Assembly (NCBI GenBank): GCA_022843625.1
Contig: JALHNH010000041.1
Location: 1-61,000, forward strand
Length of the DNA stretch: 61,000 nucleotides
DNA from: Bryobacter sp.
Lineage (GTDB): Bacteria > Acidobacteriota > Terriglobia > Bryobacterales > Bryobacteraceae
Reading direction: 5' to 3'
Shown: one piece after another, positions 58,879-61,000 of the stretch
Numbering within the stretch: position 1 is the stretch's first letter
Layout: each line of letters starts with the position of its first letter
Translations under genes and position numbers: made by a program
The notes under the pieces: model-generated
The model's input: the letters and a program-made list of their open reading frames with translations, nothing else
Database searches by the model: none
Told to the model about the DNA's origin: nothing

Positions 58879-59524
58879 GGGGCTGGATCCAGCGGGCGAC
58901 AGATTGTGTGTCGAGTCTGGTTAGCAGATTCCAGTGGGTTGCGAGGGCGGTGCGTTCCTCTCTCATCCATGCTCGCAGGGGATTGGGCATGTTGTCTTGG
59001 CAGAGAGTTTGTTCTGCGGCGAGTCTGGCGGGTTCTAGTTGCTTGAGCAAGCGTTGTAGATGCGGCTTGGGCCGGATTTGGTTTGCCAAGGCGGCGAGGA
59101 ATGCCAGGCGGTTTTGGAGATTGTGAAGTTTGGCGTGTGCTGAGAGCCATTCGAGGTTGAGATCTCTAAATCGGCTGAGCAGCCAGGGGAGAGCTTCGAC
59201 CTCGCGGACGTCCAGGTTGTCCTTACGGAGGCATTCGAGGACCAGGACGGCGGGATTGAGCATGGGCGCTTTGGGCAGGTGGGCAAAGCCTGGGTAGCCG
59301 AGGGCGGCGAGGGTGCCGGCGAGGGTGTCTTCGTCCAGTTCCGTTTCCGATAGTTCGAGTGGGAGACCGGTGGACTTGAAGGCTTCGGCTAGTTTTGCTT
59401 TCAGCTTTTTGGTGAGCGGGCGGCGGTTGGATTCCAGTTGTGACAGGTAAGGCTGCGAGACGCCGAGGAGGGCCGCGTATTCGGATTGGGTGAGGCCGAG
59501 TTGGGTGCGGTGAGCGGTGAGCAT
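58868..59524 (-). CDS. XRE-family helix-turn-helix antitoxin/regulator
   Basis: A 218-residue protein. Residues about 5-60 form an XRE HTH (RTQLGLTQSEYAALLGVSQP, YLSQLESNRRPLTKKLKAKL); the rest is helical and carries no known domain, and it could neutralise the toxin. It is followed by the nucleotidyltransferase-like gene with an 11-base overlap. The ATG at 59524 is closely preceded by an AT-rich palindrome that is probably its own operator. Confidence 0.85.
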   Translation of the reverse strand: MLTAHRTQLGLTQSEYAALLGVSQPYLSQLESNRRPLTKKLKAKLAEAFKSTGLPLELSETELDEDTLAGTLAALGYPGFAHLPKAPMLNPAVLVLECLRKDNLDVREVEALPWLLSRFRDLNLEWLSAHAKLHNLQNRLAFLAALANQIRPKPHLQRLLKQLEPARLAAEQTLCQDNMPNPLRAWMREERTALATHWNLLTRLDTQSVARWIQPHDN

Positions 59525-59533
59525 TGCAGTTGT

Positions 59534-59543
59534 AATAATTATT
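59534..59543. promoter_or_regulatory. Palindromic operator candidate of the toxin-antitoxin pair
   Basis: AATAATTATT is a perfect 10-base palindrome, 9 bases upstream of the HTH start codon, inside a longer imperfect repeat bounded by TTGCA and TTGCAA. A minus-strand promoter-like TTGCCA-17-AATAAT overlaps it. Autoregulation by the HTH protein is inferred. Confidence 0.45.
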
Positions 59544-59706
59544 GCAAATTGAAATTGTCATGGCAATGGGCAGGATTATCGCGCTTGCCCTTAGCAAATA
59601 GGGGGCTGGACAGGCTGGTGTTTTATTTATTGAGGTGATATGCTCCTTGTCGCTTGCGAGGCCTGCCGGCTTCGTGTTGTACACACCTTAAATTGGAGAA
59701 AACATT

Positions 59707-60186
59707 ATGCGAAAGAGCTTAACCAGGATGTTGGTTGTTGTCGCTGTAACTGTTGTTGGACTGATGGCAGCCGATATCAGGCTGGGGACCTGGAAGTATG
59801 ACGCGAAGAAGTCGAAGACGACTGCTGCTAACCCGATCAAGAGCCAGATCGATATTCGGGAAGCACTTCCCGATGGACGGGTTCAGATTTCAAGGAGTGG
59901 ACAGTTTGCCGATGGGACTGCCTTCAAGTATGTCTTTGCCTACAAGTACGATGGCAAAGAGTATAAGGTGAAGGGCGCTCCGTTTACCATGATTGCCGTG
60001 AAGCGGATTGACAACAATACGACGAGTTTTGAAGCTAGCGTTGAGCCCGTCAAGGGTGGGAGCAAATACAATATGCGTGGGCAGACGGTTGTCTCCCGGG
60101 ATGCGCAAACGTTGACGCAAACTTCTCGCGGGACTGATGCGTCGGGGAAGGCAGTGGAGAGTACAGCCGTGTTCGTTCGACAGTAA
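59707..60186 (+). CDS. Secreted small protein, unknown function
   Basis: A 159-residue protein with a signal peptide (RMLVVVAVTVVGLMAAD) and a small beta-rich body opening with LGTWKYDAKKSK, a 'G-T-W-K-x-N-x-x-K-S-K' pattern common in acidobacterial secreted proteins. A lipocalin-like fold is possible. GGAG stands before ATG 59707. Function unknown. Confidence 0.75.
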   Translation: MRKSLTRMLVVVAVTVVGLMAADIRLGTWKYDAKKSKTTAANPIKSQIDIREALPDGRVQISRSGQFADGTAFKYVFAYKYDGKEYKVKGAPFTMIAVKRIDNNTTSFEASVEPVKGGSKYNMRGQTVVSRDAQTLTQTSRGTDASGKAVESTAVFVRQ

Positions 60187-60204
60187 TTGTTGATTCATCT
60201 GAAG

Positions 60205-60233
60205 TTCACAATAGAAGGCTAGGATCATATTCG
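60205..60233 (+). promoter_or_regulatory. Possible promoter of the AraC-like gene
   Basis: TTCACA (five of six), 17 bases, TATTCG (three of six), 32 bases before the TTG start at 60266, which itself has a GGGGG ribosome-binding stretch. Confidence 0.3.
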
Positions 60234-60265
60234 ATTACAGAGATATATCGAAGGGGGTTCTAGCC

Positions 60266-60898
60266 TTGAGTTTTGGTAGTAGCGTTTTTCGGGTGGTTCC
60301 AGAACGGGAGCTTGGGTTGCAGCACTTTCGCTATGGAGCTGCCCATTTCTTTCCGGAACGGCGGTTGCCGGAATACGCGATCGTGTGTTGCTTTTCGGGA
60401 CGCATTGATGTGCTTGAGAATCATGCGCAGAGTTCTTTGCTGCCGGGGGAAATTCTGGTTGGGAATCCGGGGGCGTTGCGTGGGAGCCAATATTTGCCAG
60501 TGAATGGCCTGTGTGAGGGTGCGACGGTGGTGGTGGGGCTAAAAGAAATGCAGCGGTTGCTCGAAGAATTACGGCTGGCGGGGTGGGGGGAAGGGGCTTT
60601 GATTTTGGGCAAGATTGCGGCACCGCAGATTGTGAGCCAGTTGCAGAAGGTGGTGGGGGTGGCGAATCTGGGGCGATTTGGGATGCAGAGTTATCTGGAA
60701 GGCTTTTTAAGCCAGTTTCTGGTTGAGGTGTTGTGGCAGTGGCCTGGGGCGGCGATTGTGCCGAGGCAGATGGCCGGGACTCAGTTGTTGTCGAGACGGC
60801 ATTTTGTGCATGCGGTGGAGTATATGAACCGGTGCGGCAAGCATGAGTTTGCGGTGGAGACGTTGTGCGAAGAGATTGGGATCATCTATGGTAGGTAA
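60266..60898 (+). pseudogene. AraC-family transcriptional regulator, truncated in its HTH domain
   Basis: The 210-residue frame (TTG start) has an AraC-type cupin sensor (YAIVCCFSGRIDVL, LLPGEILVGNPGALRG) and the beginning of the first DNA-binding helix-turn-helix (HFVHAVEYMNRCGKHEFAVE, TLCEEIGIIYGR), but stops there, exactly where Ser/Tyr-x-R-F of the recognition helix would continue. The remaining about 70 residues of the double HTH are absent. A foreign sequence or rearrangement seems to begin near 60896. It is probably non-functional. Confidence 0.65.
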
Positions 60899-60904
60899 AT
60901 GTCA

Positions 60905-60927
60905 ATAGGGAAACGGAGGTTCCCTAT
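60905..60927. repeat. Inverted repeat next to the broken AraC gene
   Basis: ATAGGGAA, 7 bases, TTCCCTAT is a perfect 8-bp inverted repeat about 10 bases after the AraC truncation point. It may be part of a mobile-element end. The window ends too soon to show a transposase. Confidence 0.35.
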
Positions 60928-61000
60928 CCGCCGGCATAGTGGCAGAGAGATTGGTATGAAGGTACGGACGGCAACAGGTTAGCAATCGCAGAGGATCATT

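Noticed and set aside
1..61000. tRNA, rRNA and CRISPR arrays
   Set aside because: Looked for in the short intergenic gaps on both strands by eye; nothing with cloverleaf features, rRNA-like blocks or regularly spaced repeats was recognised.

Overview
This window looks like a chromosomal contig from an Acidobacteriota bacterium, probably of the Bryobacter/Solibacter type. The evidence is indirect but consistent: a VWFA protein of the acidobacterial VWFA-related type, carboxypeptidase-regulatory-domain proteins, a DUF1549/DUF1553 plus DUF1501 pair, many Tat-type leaders on secreted enzymes, a PEP-CTERM protein, and a 54-kb protein with the 'NRQNAKKSTGPKT' opening often seen in Acidobacteria. 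There is no rRNA or marker gene, so the assignment stays an inference. The first 13 bases match the 3' end of the Illumina adapter, so the left end is a raw contig end, and the first gene is truncated there.

Layout. (1) 0-4.8 kb: a 5'-truncated alpha-2-macroglobulin with an intact thioester motif, a small membrane protein and an unknown ORF. (2) 4.9-16.7 kb: one long, mostly translationally coupled operon that joins a partner-switching module (receiver-PP2C phosphatase, RsbW-like kinase, STAS antagonist) to a complete chemosensory array (hybrid CheA, two MCPs, CheW, CheB, CheR) and a terminal Hpt protein. There is no stand-alone CheY, so the receiver-phosphatase is the likely output. (3) 16.7-28.8 kb: a circularly permuted ATP-grasp-like protein, an S46 dipeptidyl-peptidase, a TonB-like protein coupled to a peptidase-like protein with a broken HEXXH, a giant TPR protein and the VWFA protein. 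(4) 28.9-39.6 kb: DUF1549/1553-DUF1501 pair, two secreted hydrolases, an ABC exporter split by a frameshift, and a molybdenum hydroxylase pair (IorA/IorB-like) coupled to a creatininase-like protein. (5) 39.6-45.1 kb: three tandem 'long-short' cassettes of phage-tail-collar (MdpB-like) proteins with a PEP-CTERM gene between the second and third. The first long copy carries two in-frame TAA codons. (6) 45.2-61 kb: an accessory-looking stretch with an amine oxidase, a heme-oxygenase-like protein lacking the proximal His, two stand-alone PP2C phosphatases, an ECF sigma/anti-sigma pair, a sialidase, an Lnt-like protein, a gene preceded by a terminator-containing leader, a truncated NACHT-FGE protein, a decayed vapBC, an HTH/nucleotidyltransferase toxin-antitoxin pair and a truncated AraC regulator.

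Across the window the + strand is C-rich from about 23 to 46.9 kb and turns G-rich after 46.9 kb, largely regardless of gene direction. This marks a strand-composition boundary (inversion, insertion, replication-related or assembly join). I saw no tRNA, rRNA, CRISPR array or complete insertion sequence. No stretch longer than about 300 bases lacks a gene or gene remnant.
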